From Pseudomonas extremaustralis (GTDB lineage: Bacteria; Pseudomonadota; Gammaproteobacteria; Pseudomonadales; Pseudomonadaceae), in NCBI RefSeq assembly GCF_900102035.1, contig NZ_LT629689.1, forward strand, positions 6,420,501 to 6,484,500: a DNA stretch of 64,000 bases, written 5' to 3'. The notes below the pieces were generated by a model. The model saw only the letters and a program-made list of their open reading frames with translations, did not search any database and was not told the origin of the DNA. Positions within the stretch are counted from its first letter, which is position 1; each line of letters opens with the position of its first letter. Positions 41,445-51,109 of this stretch are shown here, piece by piece. Made by a program: the position numbers and the translations under genes.

Positions 41445-42701
41445 TTAATAATCGATAGGGTCGCGGATGATCGGGCAGGTCATGCAGTGGCCGCCGCCAC
41501 GACCACGGCCGAGTTCGCCGGCACTGATGGTGATGACTTCCACACCGGACTTGCGCAGCAGGGTGTTGGTGTAGGTGTTGCGGTCATAGCCGATCACCAC
41601 GCCAGGCTCCAGGGCCACGACGTTGTTGCCGTCGTCCCATTGCTCGCGCTCGGCGGCGAAGCTGTTGCCGCCGGTTTCGACCACGCGCAGGGTCTTGAGC
41701 TTGAGGGCATTGGCGACCACGTCGAGGAAGCTCGTTTCTTCACGGCGCACATCGATGCCACCGGGTTTGCTTTCGTCGGGGCGCAGACTGAAGGCGACGA
41801 TCTGGCTGACCACTTCGGGGAAGATGGTGACGAGGTCGCGGTCGCAGAAGCTGAACACGGTGTCCAAGTGCATCGCGGCACGGGATTTGGGCAGGCCGGC
41901 GACGATCACGCGCTCGACGGCTTTGTGCTTGAACAGGTTCAGCGCCAGTTGGCCGATGGCCTGGCGCGACGAACGTTCGCCCATGCCGATCAACACCACG
42001 CCGTTGCCCAGCGGCATGACGTCACCGCCTTCGAGGGTGGCGCTGCCATGGTCTTGGTCCGGGTCGCCGTACCAGATCTGGAAGTCGGCGTTGGTGAACT
42101 CGGGATGGAACTTGTAGATGGCGCTGGCCAGCAGGGTTTCCTGGCGTCGCGCCGGCCAGTACATCGGGTTGAGCGTCACGCCGCCGAAGATCCAGCAGGT
42201 GGTGTCGCGGGTGAACTGGGTGTTGGGCAGCGGCGGCAGGATGAAGCTGGAGTGGCCGAGGAAGTCGCGGAACATCTCGATGGTCTTGCCACCGAAGCTG
42301 TTGGGCAGGTCATCGGCCGACACGCCGCCGATCAGGTATTCGGCGATTTTGCGCGGTTCCAGGCTGCGCAGCCACGAGCCGACTTCGTTGACCAGGCCGA
42401 GGCCGACCTGGTTGGCGGTGATCTTGCGTTCCAGTATCCAGTCCAGTGCTTCTGGAATGGCGACGATATCGGTCAGCAGGTTGTGCATTTCCAGCACATC
42501 AATGTCCCGCTCGCGCATCTTGGTCACGAAATCGAAATGGTCGCGCTTGGCCTGGGCCACCCATAGCACGTCATCGAACAGCAGTTCGTCGCAGTTGTTG
42601 GGGGTCAGCCGCTGGTGGGCCAACCCTGGGGAGCACACCAAGACTTTGCGCAGTTTGCCGGCTTCGGAATGGACGCCGTACTTCACTTTTTCCGTGGTCA
42701 T
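41445..42701 (-). CDS. arcA: Arginine deiminase
   Basis: The 418-residue product has the GME-superfamily motifs [21 protein letters not shown] (broken here into its parts, residues about 335-355) and ends with the catalytic cysteine in [17 protein letters not shown]. It hydrolyses arginine to citrulline and ammonia. The ATG at 42701 has GGAGGATCTGCA in front. It lies 24 bases after arcD. Confidence 0.96.
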   Translation of the reverse strand: MTTEKVKYGVHSEAGKLRKVLVCSPGLAHQRLTPNNCDELLFDDVLWVAQAKRDHFDFVTKMRERDIDVLEMHNLLTDIVAIPEALDWILERKITANQVGLGLVNEVGSWLRSLEPRKIAEYLIGGVSADDLPNSFGGKTIEMFRDFLGHSSFILPPLPNTQFTRDTTCWIFGGVTLNPMYWPARRQETLLASAIYKFHPEFTNADFQIWYGDPDQDHGSATLEGGDVMPLGNGVVLIGMGERSSRQAIGQLALNLFKHKAVERVIVAGLPKSRAAMHLDTVFSFCDRDLVTIFPEVVSQIVAFSLRPDESKPGGIDVRREETSFLDVVANALKLKTLRVVETGGNSFAAEREQWDDGNNVVALEPGVVIGYDRNTYTNTLLRKSGVEVITISAGELGRGRGGGHCMTCPIIRDPIDY

Positions 42702-42725
42702 TGCAGATCCTCCAGTGAACAACAG

Positions 42726-44159
42726 TTACATAGACATAGTCAGGAAGCCGGCGTAGAGGCCATAGGCAGCCACGAGGGCGCCAATGACCACTGCCGCGAA
42801 AATCAGCTTCTCGACATTGGTGAAAATCGGTTTGCCCAGTTCATGCTTGGCCTTGGCGAACAGGATCGCGCCGGGGGCGTAGAGCAGGGCGGACAGCAGC
42901 AGGTATTTGGTGCCGCCGGCATAGAGCAGCCAGACCGCATAGATCAACGCGATGGCGCCGATGATCAGGTCCTTTCTGCGCTCGACCGGGTCGTTTTCAT
43001 AAGTCTCGCCACGCACCGCCAGCAACAGCGCATAGGCCGCCGACCACAGGTAAGGCACCAGGATCATCGAAGTAGCGAGATAGATCAGCGACAAGTACGT
43101 GCTGGCGGAAAACAGCGTGATCACCAGGAACACCTGCACCAGCGCGTTGGTCAGCCACAGGGCATTGGCCGGTACGTGGTTGGCGTTTTCGCGGCGCAGG
43201 AACTCGGGCATGGTGTGGTCCTTGGCCGCGGCGAACATGATCTCCGCACACAGCAGCACCCACGACAGCAGCGCACCGAGCAAGGAAATGACCAAGCCGA
43301 CGCTGATCAGCACTGCGCCCCAGTGGCCCACCACGTGCTCCAGCACGGCAGCCATCGATGGGTTCTGCAACTTGGCCAGTTCCGGTTGGGTCATGATGCC
43401 CAGGGACAGCACGTTGACCAGCATCAGGAACAGCAGCACGGTGATAAAGCCGATCACGGTGGCCTTACCGACATCGCTGCGTTTTTCGGCACGGGCCGAG
43501 AAAATGCTCGCGCCTTCGATGCCGATGAACACCCACACGGTGACCAGCATCATGTTGCGCACCTGGTTCATCACGCTGCCCAGGTCGGGGTTTTTCAGGC
43601 CCCAGATGTCAGCGGTGAAAATGTCCAGCTTGAACGCGAACACGGCAATCAACACGAACAGCACCAGCGGCACCACCTTGGCAACGGTGGTCACCAGGTT
43701 GATGAACGCGGCTTCCTTGATCCCGCGCAGTACCAGGAAGTGCACGGCCCAGAGCAGCACCGAAGCACCGATCACGGCGGCCGGGGTGTTGCCTTCGCCA
43801 AAGATCGGGAAGAAGTAGCCGAGGGTGCTGAACAGCAACACGAAGTAACCGACGTTGCCCAACCAGGCACTGATCCAGTAGCCCCAGGCCGATGAGAAGC
43901 CCATGTAATCGCCGAAACCGGCCTTGGCGTAGGCGTATACGCCGCCGTCGAGGTCGGGTTTGCGATTGGCCAGGGTCTGGAACACAAAAGCCAGGGTCAA
44001 CATACCGACAGCCGTAATTACCCAACCGATCAGGACGGCACCGACATCGGCACTGGCGGCCATGTTTTGTGGCAGCGAGAAAATCCCGCCACCAATCATT
44101 GAGCCGACGACCAGGGCAACCAGTGCACCGATTCGAAGTTTTCCGGCAGATTCAGACAT
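42726..44159 (-). CDS. arcD: Arginine/ornithine antiporter
   Basis: The 477-residue APC-superfamily transporter starts MSESAGKLRIGALVALVVGS. It has about 13 hydrophobic segments and the first-helix signature GSMIGGGIFSLPQN. It exchanges external arginine for ornithine at the inner membrane. It is the first gene of the leftward arcDABC set and is divergent from a second, very similar arcD. Confidence 0.95.
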   Translation of the reverse strand: MSESAGKLRIGALVALVVGSMIGGGIFSLPQNMAASADVGAVLIGWVITAVGMLTLAFVFQTLANRKPDLDGGVYAYAKAGFGDYMGFSSAWGYWISAWLGNVGYFVLLFSTLGYFFPIFGEGNTPAAVIGASVLLWAVHFLVLRGIKEAAFINLVTTVAKVVPLVLFVLIAVFAFKLDIFTADIWGLKNPDLGSVMNQVRNMMLVTVWVFIGIEGASIFSARAEKRSDVGKATVIGFITVLLFLMLVNVLSLGIMTQPELAKLQNPSMAAVLEHVVGHWGAVLISVGLVISLLGALLSWVLLCAEIMFAAAKDHTMPEFLRRENANHVPANALWLTNALVQVFLVITLFSASTYLSLIYLATSMILVPYLWSAAYALLLAVRGETYENDPVERRKDLIIGAIALIYAVWLLYAGGTKYLLLSALLYAPGAILFAKAKHELGKPIFTNVEKLIFAAVVIGALVAAYGLYAGFLTMSM

Positions 44160-44606
44160 TGCACAACTCCAATGCAGGAAAAGAGAGACCACAGAGTAAT
44201 TCCGTGTGCTAATCAAACAGCTGACTTAGATCACATCATCGGTACATTCCATTGTGAATGAATGACTTAGCCTATATGGCCGTGGTTAATGCTTTTCTTC
44301 GCAAAGGTGCTTTCCAGAGCGTTTTCTTTGATGGGGTTAATTATTTAGTCCGCAATAGGGACGTTTGAAGCTAGTCTGTTTTCCTGAATGTGCAAACTTT
44401 GCCAAAATGCGACGATAAATAGTCTGAAAGCGACAAGGCAGGGGTCTTATTTAAAATATAAATAAACCTAACTTTACAAACTGTCATGCCAAGTCGTTAT
44501 GAGCGTGGCGGTTTTATCGCGGTGGTTAATAAACACAACACTCGCTGCATTAATGAGTTGAGTGAACGATTGTCAGCTCAACGTGTTAGCTGTTCAGGAG
44601 TCTGTT
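44160..44606. promoter_or_regulatory. Shared control region between divergent arcD genes
   Basis: This AT-rich 447-base region must drive both arcD genes. A partial ANR-like site (read leftward, ATTAACCCCATCAA, 44328-44341) has one perfect ATCAA half and a weak other half. An inverted pair GTTGAG (44557-44562) / CTCAAC (44577-44582) lies just before the rightward gene. I see no full ANR or ArgR consensus by eye. Confidence 0.35.
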
Positions 44607-46034
44607 ATGTCTCAACCGGCGCAAAAACTTCGACTTAGTGCCCTGATTGCCTTGGTGGTGGGGTCGATGATTGGTGGCGGGATTTTTTCCTTGCCGCAGA
44701 ACATGGCCGCGCGGGCCGAGGTGGGGGCGGTGTTGATCGGCTGGGCAATCACTGCCGTCGGCATGCTGACCCTGGCCTTCGTGTTCCAGACCCTGGCCAA
44801 TCGCAAGCCGGAGCTGGACGCCGGGGTGTATGCCTACGCCAAGGCCGGTTTCGGCGACTACATGGGGTTCTCGGCGGCCTGGGGTTACTGGATCAGTGCG
44901 TGGATGGGCAACGTCGGTTACTTCGTGTTGCTGTTCAGCACCCTTGGTTACTTTTTTCCGGTGTTCGGCCAGGGCAACACCCCCGTGGCCATTGGTTGTG
45001 CATCGATGTTGCTGTGGGCCGTGCATTTTCTGGTGATGCGTGGGATCAAGGAGGCGGCGTTCATCAACCAGATCACCACCGTCGCGAAACTCGTGCCGCT
45101 GCTGATGTTCGTGGTCATCGCTGCCGTGGCGTTCAAGGCGGATATTTTCACCCGCGACATCTGGGGCCTGGGCAACCCGCAGTTCGGCAGCGTGGTGGAC
45201 CAGGTGCGCAACATGATGCTGGTCACCGTGTTTGTGTTTATCGGCATCGAGGGTGCCAGCGTCTATTCGGCGCGGGCCGAGAAGCGTTCGGACGTGGGGC
45301 GCGCCACGGTGATCGGGTTTCTCGGGGTCCTGGCGTTGCTGGTGCTGGTCAACCTGCTGTCCCTGGGGATCATGAGCCAGCCGGAATTGGCGCGGTTGCA
45401 AAATCCTTCGCTGGCGGGCGTGCTGGAGCATATCGTCGGCCGCTGGGGCGCGTTGCTGATCAGCGTCGGCCTGGCGGTCTCCCTGCTCGGCGCGCTGCTG
45501 TCCTGGGCGCTGCTCTGTGCAGAAATCCTCCACGCTACCGCCCATGACAAGACCATGCCGGCCTTTCTGAAAAAGGAAAACGCCAACCAGGTGCCGATCA
45601 ACGCGCTGTGGCTGACCAACTTGATGATCCAGCTGTTTCTGGTCATCACGCTGTTTTCCCAGAGCACCTACACCACGCTGATTTACCTGGCCTCGTCGAT
45701 GATCCTGGTGCCTTACCTGTGGTCGGCGGCGTATGCGGTGTTGTTGAGTGGGCGCGGTGAAACCTATGGGGGCGCCCATCGCCATCGCATTAAGGACTTG
45801 CTGGTGGGCTTGATCGCATTGAGTTATGCGGTATGGCTGCTCTACGCCGGCGGCTTGAAATACCTGCTGCTTTCGGCGCTGCTGTATGCGCCGGGTGTGA
45901 TCCTGTTCGCCCTGGCCAAGCGCGAACAGGGCCAGCCGTTATTCACCCATGTGGAAAAGGGCATTTTCGGCTGCGTGATTGCGGGGGCCGGCCTGGCGGC
46001 ATACGGACTGTACAGCGGCGTACTGTCTTTGTAG
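44607..46034 (+). CDS. Second ArcD-like arginine/ornithine antiporter
   Basis: The 475-residue paralog aligns with the neighbouring arcD from end to end, with most positions identical. Examples are the shared GSMIGGGIFSLPQNMAA and TLANRKP, with the same helices throughout. It is transcribed away from arcDABC and is followed only by a REPIN. Differences cluster in the termini and some loops. The start has AGGAG nine bases before the ATG. It could import arginine under a different control or have shifted specificity. Confidence 0.9.
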   Translation: MSQPAQKLRLSALIALVVGSMIGGGIFSLPQNMAARAEVGAVLIGWAITAVGMLTLAFVFQTLANRKPELDAGVYAYAKAGFGDYMGFSAAWGYWISAWMGNVGYFVLLFSTLGYFFPVFGQGNTPVAIGCASMLLWAVHFLVMRGIKEAAFINQITTVAKLVPLLMFVVIAAVAFKADIFTRDIWGLGNPQFGSVVDQVRNMMLVTVFVFIGIEGASVYSARAEKRSDVGRATVIGFLGVLALLVLVNLLSLGIMSQPELARLQNPSLAGVLEHIVGRWGALLISVGLAVSLLGALLSWALLCAEILHATAHDKTMPAFLKKENANQVPINALWLTNLMIQLFLVITLFSQSTYTTLIYLASSMILVPYLWSAAYAVLLSGRGETYGGAHRHRIKDLLVGLIALSYAVWLLYAGGLKYLLLSALLYAPGVILFALAKREQGQPLFTHVEKGIFGCVIAGAGLAAYGLYSGVLSL

Positions 46035-46128
46035 GAGCGAGCTTGCTCGCGAAGCTCGTTAACGATAACGCGTGCATTCTGGATGAATGCGGTGGCCTTG
46101 CGTTTTTCGCGAGCAAGCTCGCTCCTAC
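46031..46128. repeat. REPIN, GTAGGAGCGAGC type
   Basis: GTAGGAGCGAGCTTGCTCGCGAA (46031-46053, itself palindromic in part) is a perfect inverted copy of 46106-46128. The inner part includes AACGATAACGC, also present in the REPIN at 55069. Confidence 0.85.
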
Positions 46129-46137
46129 GGGGGGAGG

Positions 46138-47487
46138 TCACCATTGTGGTCGGTGTGAGCCCAATTCCACCGCCGGCAAATCCCATTGCAAGGGCGTGCC
46201 GCTGATGGTCAACGGCGGTAGCAGTCGATGGGCCGGACCCCAAGGGGTGTACTCTTGCACCCGGCCTTGATCCCCTGGTTCTTCAGCGCGCAACGCTGGT
46301 TGCTCGGGCACTGGCCCGGCGTCTACCAATAATTTTGCCGTACGCGCCAAGGACAACCGCGCCGATCCGCCACGGCCGGACGTCAATCGCTCGCCTAGCG
46401 CGCGGATCGCGCTGGCCGCCATCAAATACCCGGTCGCGTGATCGAGTGCCTGCACCGGCAGCGGCACCGGTTTATCCACCTGTTTCCAGGCCATGCCCGC
46501 CTCGGCGATCCCGCTGCTCATCTGCACCAGGCTGTCGAACCCGCGACGATTGCGCCACGGGCCGCTCCAGCCATAGGCATTGAGGCTGACATCGATCAGG
46601 CCGGGGGCGAGGGTCTGCAGCTCGCTGGCGGTGTAGCCCAGGTGTTCAAGGGCATCGGCGCGGTAGCCGTGGAACAGGATGTCGGCGCCCCTGAGCAGGG
46701 TTTCGAACACTTGTCGACCTTCTGTCGTTTTCAAATCCAGGCGTGCGCAACGTTTGCCCAAGGTCATTTCCGGCACCACGCCCGGTTCGTTCCAGGTCGG
46801 CGAGTCGATGCGCAGTACCTGCGCGCCCAGCCCGGCGAGAAAACGACTGGCCACGGGGCCGGCCAGTACGCGGGTCAGGTCCAGCACCTTGATGCCCGCC
46901 AGCGGGCGCGCCACCGAACCGAGCCAGGGGCTGTCGGCGCGGGTTTCGAAGGTCTGGCGCTGTACCAAGTCCTCGGCGTTCACGGCCAGGCCTTGGGGAT
47001 GTTGCTGCCAGGCCTGCCACGAACGCATCTGCGCGGCACAACCGCCTGCATCGACGATCGCCTGTTCCAGCTCGCCGGCGTTCCACGGGGCGACCTTGCT
47101 CGCCATTGCGGCGCGGTCGGCAACCTGGCCCAGTACCCGTTCGGCGGCGGCACGGTGATGGGGCGCGTTGGTGTGCAAGCGAATCCAGCCGTCGGCACAA
47201 GCATAGTCACCGGCCACTGGGTCCCACAGGGGGGGTATTTGCCAGCCCTGCGGGCGAATCGAGGATGAGAACCAAAAGGAGGCGAGGCGCCGGTCCACGC
47301 TCACACTGGGTAAGCGTCCGGTCTGCTGCAGGATCAGTTGTGCGATAGCCTGGCCGGCGGCGCCGATGCTGGCGCTGGCCAGTTCGGTTACGGCGAAGGT
47401 CGAGGGCAAGGCGCCGGCCTCAGTCACGCTCAGCGGTGTAGGCGGTAGATCGAGTGCGGCTTGGATGGAAGTCAGCAGGTCAGTCAT
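46138..47487 (-). CDS. CoA transferase, class III (CaiB/BaiF)
   Basis: The 449-residue product has the family's ALAGIKVLDLTRVLAGPVAS-like segment (here PLAGIKVLDLTRVLAGP, near residue 195), then DSPTWNEPGVVPE and LRGADILFHGYRADALEHLGY. Class III enzymes transfer CoA between carboxylic acids in the cytosol. The substrate is unknown. The ATG at 47487 has GAGGAGGG six bases upstream. It is preceded by the sensor kinase at 40 bases and may be part of the same transcript. Confidence 0.85.
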   Translation of the reverse strand: MTDLLTSIQAALDLPPTPLSVTEAGALPSTFAVTELASASIGAAGQAIAQLILQQTGRLPSVSVDRRLASFWFSSSIRPQGWQIPPLWDPVAGDYACADGWIRLHTNAPHHRAAAERVLGQVADRAAMASKVAPWNAGELEQAIVDAGGCAAQMRSWQAWQQHPQGLAVNAEDLVQRQTFETRADSPWLGSVARPLAGIKVLDLTRVLAGPVASRFLAGLGAQVLRIDSPTWNEPGVVPEMTLGKRCARLDLKTTEGRQVFETLLRGADILFHGYRADALEHLGYTASELQTLAPGLIDVSLNAYGWSGPWRNRRGFDSLVQMSSGIAEAGMAWKQVDKPVPLPVQALDHATGYLMAASAIRALGERLTSGRGGSARLSLARTAKLLVDAGPVPEQPALRAEEPGDQGRVQEYTPWGPAHRLLPPLTISGTPLQWDLPAVELGSHRPQW

Positions 47488-47527
47488 CAAAGGCCCTCCT
47501 CATGGGACGGGCCACTATAAAAGATCC

Positions 47528-48871
47528 TTACACCGGCGTGACAACCCCAGGTTCCATGGGCAGATCGATCGTGGCGATAAAACCGCCATCGGCATGGTTG
47601 GCCAGGATCAGGCTGCCGCCATGGCGCTCGGCTGCACGGCGTGCGATGGCCAGGCCCAGGCCATGGCCCTGGGCCGTCTGGCCGGGGGCACGGTAGAAGG
47701 GCTCGCCCAACTGGCTGAGGTGTTCGGCTTCGACACCGGGGCCATGGTCGCGCACGCTGATCAGTATGCGTTCGCCCTGGCGACGGGCCAGCAGTTCAAT
47801 GGACTGGCCCGGCGGGTTGAACCGTTGCGCGTTGCGCAGCAGGTTATCCACCGCCCGTTCGATCATGGTCGGCCAGCCCTTGAGGTGCAGGTCGGGGTCG
47901 GCGGTCAGTTGCACCACCTGGTCCGGCGCGCCGAGCTGGGCGTCCTTTTGCAGGGTCTTGAGCAGTGGCGTGAGGTCGATGTCTTCAGCGCTGGCGTTGT
48001 CGGCATCGACCCTGGCCAGCACCAGGATTTCGCTGATCAGCGCTTCCAGGCGGTCGCATTCTCGGGTCAGGCGTGGCCAGAGCCGTTCACGCTCTTCGGG
48101 GCTGGCGCGTTCGGCCAGGGCCAGGGCGATGCGCAGGCGGGCCAGGGGCGAGCGCAGTTCGTGGGACACATCCCGCAGCAACTGACGCTGGCTGCCGATC
48201 AGGCTCTGCAGGCGCGCGCCCATGCGGTTGAAATCGGTGGCGAGTACGCCGAACTCGTCGCGACGGTTGGCCAGGCGCGCCAGGCTGTTTTGCTGGTAGG
48301 TGGCCTGGCCGAGGTCATGCACGGCGCCGCGCAGGCGGCTCAAGGGGCGCGTGATGGACAGCGTGACGAACAGGCTGAACAAGGTCAGTACCACCAGGGC
48401 GATAGCCAATGCGCTCAAGGGCCATGTCAGGCTGCTGCGATGCCATTGGTCGAGTTCCGGGTGCGGAATGCGGTAGATCAACAGGTAAGTGTCGCCGGTC
48501 TTCGCGCTGGTGTATTCGGCGGTCAGGCGCCGCCAGGGCAGATGGCCTTCCTTGTTATCGTTTTGCCGGGCTTCGAAAGCGGCGGCGCGACGTGGGAAAG
48601 TCCCGCGCACCACCGGCTCGCCGCTTTCGTTCAGCACTTGCACATCAATGTGGTATTGGCGCTTGCGTTGCTGGAGCAGGTCCTGGGCGGCGTCCTCGCC
48701 TTGGGATTCGTAGAGCTGGGTCCACTCTTCGGCGAGGTTACTGAGGCCGGGGTGGCGGCTGAGAATCCAGGCGTCCTGGTTGAGCATATGCCCAAGCAGG
48801 ATCGACAACCCGGCAACCAGAGCGATGGCCAGCCAGAAACTGGCCAGGATGCGCCAGAACAATGAACGCAC
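47528..48871 (-). CDS. Sensor histidine kinase, CpxA-like
   Basis: The 447-residue kinase has membrane helices near residues 7-27 and 150-172 flanking a periplasmic sensor domain. A HAMP linker follows, then the H box LLRDVSHELRSPLARLRIAL with His237, and the N and G boxes LLRNAQRFNP and RDHGPGV with GHGLGLAIA. It would phosphorylate the response regulator at 49610. The local order regulator, Spy-like protein, kinase matches the P. aeruginosa Cpx-like locus. Confidence 0.9.
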   Translation of the reverse strand: MRSLFWRILASFWLAIALVAGLSILLGHMLNQDAWILSRHPGLSNLAEEWTQLYESQGEDAAQDLLQQRKRQYHIDVQVLNESGEPVVRGTFPRRAAAFEARQNDNKEGHLPWRRLTAEYTSAKTGDTYLLIYRIPHPELDQWHRSSLTWPLSALAIALVVLTLFSLFVTLSITRPLSRLRGAVHDLGQATYQQNSLARLANRRDEFGVLATDFNRMGARLQSLIGSQRQLLRDVSHELRSPLARLRIALALAERASPEERERLWPRLTRECDRLEALISEILVLARVDADNASAEDIDLTPLLKTLQKDAQLGAPDQVVQLTADPDLHLKGWPTMIERAVDNLLRNAQRFNPPGQSIELLARRQGERILISVRDHGPGVEAEHLSQLGEPFYRAPGQTAQGHGLGLAIARRAAERHGGSLILANHADGGFIATIDLPMEPGVVTPV

Positions 48872-48940
48872 AGGAAACCCTCAAACAGGAAAAGCCCAGT
48901 GGCAGGAAGCCACTGGGCTGGGAGCGTTAACGCGCAAGCA

Positions 48941-49405
48941 TTATTGCGCTTTTTGTGGCTGCTGCGCTTTCCAGGCCTGGAATTCCTTCCACTCGGCGCG
49001 GCGTTGTTCTTGCTGCTTGACGATCTCGTCGAATTTCTTCTGCTGGTCAGGCTTGAGCACGGCACGGATATCGGCCTGGGTTTTCTGCTTGCCGGCGGCG
49101 ATTTCATCCTGCATGGCTTTCTGCTCGGCAGCCGGGAGTTTATCCAGGTACTTTTTGACCAGCGCCTTGCGGGCTTGCCATTGGTCGCCCATCAGCTTGC
49201 CGATCTGCTGGCGCTGTTCTTTGCTCAGGTCGAGCTGGCTGAACGGGCCGCCTTTGCCGCGCGGACCGTGCTCGTCGCCGTGGCCCGGGCCTCCCATCAT
49301 GTGGCCTTCAGGGCCGCCCATCGGGCCTGGGCCTTCGGGCATGGCGGCCATGGCAACGGTCGGCAGGGCAGCGGCGAACATCAGAGCGATTAGGGTCTTG
49401 CGCAT
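48941..49405 (-). CDS. Spy/CpxP-like periplasmic protein
   Basis: The 154-residue protein has a signal peptide ending near TVAMAAM and a His/Gly/Pro-rich segment. An all-helical domain follows with an LTxxQ-like motif (LDLSKEQRQQIGKLM) and another at LKPDQQKKFDEIV. Spy and CpxP are periplasmic chaperones; CpxP also inhibits CpxA. Its place between the kinase and regulator genes supports an envelope-stress feedback role. Confidence 0.85.
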   Translation of the reverse strand: MRKTLIALMFAAALPTVAMAAMPEGPGPMGGPEGHMMGGPGHGDEHGPRGKGGPFSQLDLSKEQRQQIGKLMGDQWQARKALVKKYLDKLPAAEQKAMQDEIAAGKQKTQADIRAVLKPDQQKKFDEIVKQQEQRRAEWKEFQAWKAQQPQKAQ

Positions 49406-49485
49406 GGTGATTCTCCTGTCTCTATTCCGGTAAGTCCGGATGTGAGTAGATTACGGAGATCAAGGTCAGCGGCGGTCAGGTGTGG

Positions 49486-49501
49486 GTAAAGCTTGGGTAA
49501 A
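49486..49501. promoter_or_regulatory. Candidate CpxR box upstream of the Spy-like gene
   Basis: Two direct GTAAA repeats (49486-49490 and 49497-49501) are separated by six bases, similar to the GTAAA-N5-GTAAA form known for E. coli CpxR. They lie about 80 bases before the Spy-like start, in the 204-base gap after the response regulator. Confidence 0.45.
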
Positions 49502-49609
49502 GACGATTCTGATGAAGGCTGACAAAACCTAGCTCGCACAAAAACGAACAACGCGCAGACTCAGGCACCCCGCGCTATCGTTGGCGCTCCACGCTAGCTC
49601 AGGGGCGGG

Positions 49610-50287
49610 TCAGAGGCTGTAGTAGTAGCCGCGGCTGCGCAACGCCACGATCCGTGGCCGGCCATCCGGATGCGGGCCGATCTTCTTGCGCAGGTTACTG
49701 ACGTGCATGTCCAGGCTGCGATCGTAAAGGGTCAGCTTGCGGCCCAGGGCGATCTGCGCCAGTTCCTGTTTGTCCAGCGGCTCACCGGGCTGGCGCAACA
49801 GGGCTTCGAGCAGGCGGCTTTCGGAGACGGTGAGGGTGAATTCCTGTTGATCGATGCTGACCACGCCGCGCACCGGGCTGAAGCACAGGTCGCCCAGTTC
49901 CAACTGGGTGGATACGGCGGCGGGGTGGCTGCGGCGCAACACGGCGCGCAGGCGCGCGGTGAGCTCGCGCGGGTCGCAGGGCTTGGCCAGGTAATCGTCG
50001 GCACCCAATTCAAGGCCGAGGATGCGGTCCAACGGTTCGCCGCGGGCCGACAGCATCAGCACTGGCAGTTCCGGGTGGTCGTTGCGCAATTGCTTGAGCA
50101 GCTCAAGGCCACTGCCATCGGGCAGCATCACATCGAGCACCACGGCCGCCGGGGCGCTGTCGGCCAAGGCTTTGCGGGCGCTCAAGCCATCATGGCAGGC
50201 GTGCACCTGGAAGCCTTCCTGGCTCAACCAACTGGTCAGCAGCTCACAGAGCTCCTGGTCATCATCTATCAGTAACAGCTCGCTCAT
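49610..50287 (-). CDS. Response regulator, OmpR/CpxR type
   Basis: The 225-residue protein has a receiver domain (residues 1-115) with Asp8-10, phospho-acceptor Asp52 in VVLDVMLPDG, and Lys near 102. A winged-helix effector domain follows near 130-225 (RSLDMHVSNLRKKIG, ending RGYYYSL). It pairs with the kinase downstream and probably activates the Spy-like gene. Confidence 0.92.
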   Translation of the reverse strand: MSELLLIDDDQELCELLTSWLSQEGFQVHACHDGLSARKALADSAPAAVVLDVMLPDGSGLELLKQLRNDHPELPVLMLSARGEPLDRILGLELGADDYLAKPCDPRELTARLRAVLRRSHPAAVSTQLELGDLCFSPVRGVVSIDQQEFTLTVSESRLLEALLRQPGEPLDKQELAQIALGRKLTLYDRSLDMHVSNLRKKIGPHPDGRPRIVALRSRGYYYSL

Positions 50288-50294
50288 GACTCAC

Positions 50295-50702
50295 TCAATT
50301 TAGCCATTGTCGACGGCGACGGTGCCCACCGCTGGCGAAGATCCCGCACAGCAAGGCGATCAGTGCGACGGCCCCGCCGGTGACGAACCACTGTTGTTGC
50401 TCGGTCAGCCATCGGGTCAAGGCGCCGCCCTGTGTTTCTTTGAGTTGCTGGGCCAGACGTTGGTTCTCTTGGCGAAGGCGACTCAATTGGGCGCTTTCGC
50501 GGGTAGCATCCGCACTCTGCAGTTGCTTGCTCAGTTCTTCACGCTGCCGCTCGCTTTCTTTCAAGCGTTGCTGCAACTCGGTGATCTGGGCGCCGGCGCT
50601 CAAGGACAGGGGCGTGGAGCTGCCGGTGCTTGAGGTTTCTTCAGCGTGGGCCGTAGCCCCGATCATTAACACTGCCAACAGACACAACTGACTTAAGCGC
50701 AT
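50295..50702 (-). CDS. Small exported coiled-coil protein with C-terminal membrane helix
   Basis: The 135-residue product has a signal peptide (to about TAHAEE). A coiled coil near residues 35-85 is rich in Glu/Gln/Arg (ITELQQRLKESERQREEL), and a single helix near 110-130 precedes RRRRQWLN. This layout resembles the TIGR04211/YgiM type without its SH3 domain. No function is known. The ATG at 50702 follows AGGAG. It lies seven bases before the response regulator and so is probably co-transcribed. Confidence 0.75.
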   Translation of the reverse strand: MRLSQLCLLAVLMIGATAHAEETSSTGSSTPLSLSAGAQITELQQRLKESERQREELSKQLQSADATRESAQLSRLRQENQRLAQQLKETQGGALTRWLTEQQQWFVTGGAVALIALLCGIFASGGHRRRRQWLN

Positions 50703-50808
50703 CGGAACTCCTGATTCCACACGAATATTCAGAATGTTGTCGGCAGGTTACCGGGAATAATGAGCCATTAGGAGTGCGCCGAACGTAATAGGTTCGGCGC
50801 GACCGCGA

Positions 50809-51108
50809 TCAAGGCAGGACTTGCTTGAACGGTTTGATCACGACATCCGCATACACGCCGGCCGCCACATAGGGATCAGCCTTGGCCCAGGCCTGTGCGT
50901 CGGCCAGGGAAGCGAATTCGGCGACGATCAGGCTGCCGGTGAATCCGGCGTCGCCCGGGTCGTTGCTGTCGATCGCTGGATGCGGGCCGGCCAGGACCAT
51001 GCGGCCCTCGGCTTGCAGCGTCTTCAGGCGCTCGACATGGGCTGGGCGCGCGGAGAGGCGTTTTTCCAGGGAGTTGGCAACATCGGTGGCAATGATGGCG
51101 TAGAGCAT
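50809..51108 (-). CDS. yciI: YciI family protein
   Basis: The 99-residue ferredoxin-like fold protein begins [21 protein letters not shown]. It carries the His-Asp pair region [11 protein letters not shown] and [11 protein letters not shown], then [17 protein letters not shown]. YciI proteins are small and some have hydrolase-like or dehalogenase-like activity. It sits one base after the yciB stop, a conserved pairing. Confidence 0.9.
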   Translation of the reverse strand: MLYAIIATDVANSLEKRLSARPAHVERLKTLQAEGRMVLAGPHPAIDSNDPGDAGFTGSLIVAEFASLADAQAWAKADPYVAAGVYADVVIKPFKQVLP

Positions 51109-51109
51109 G

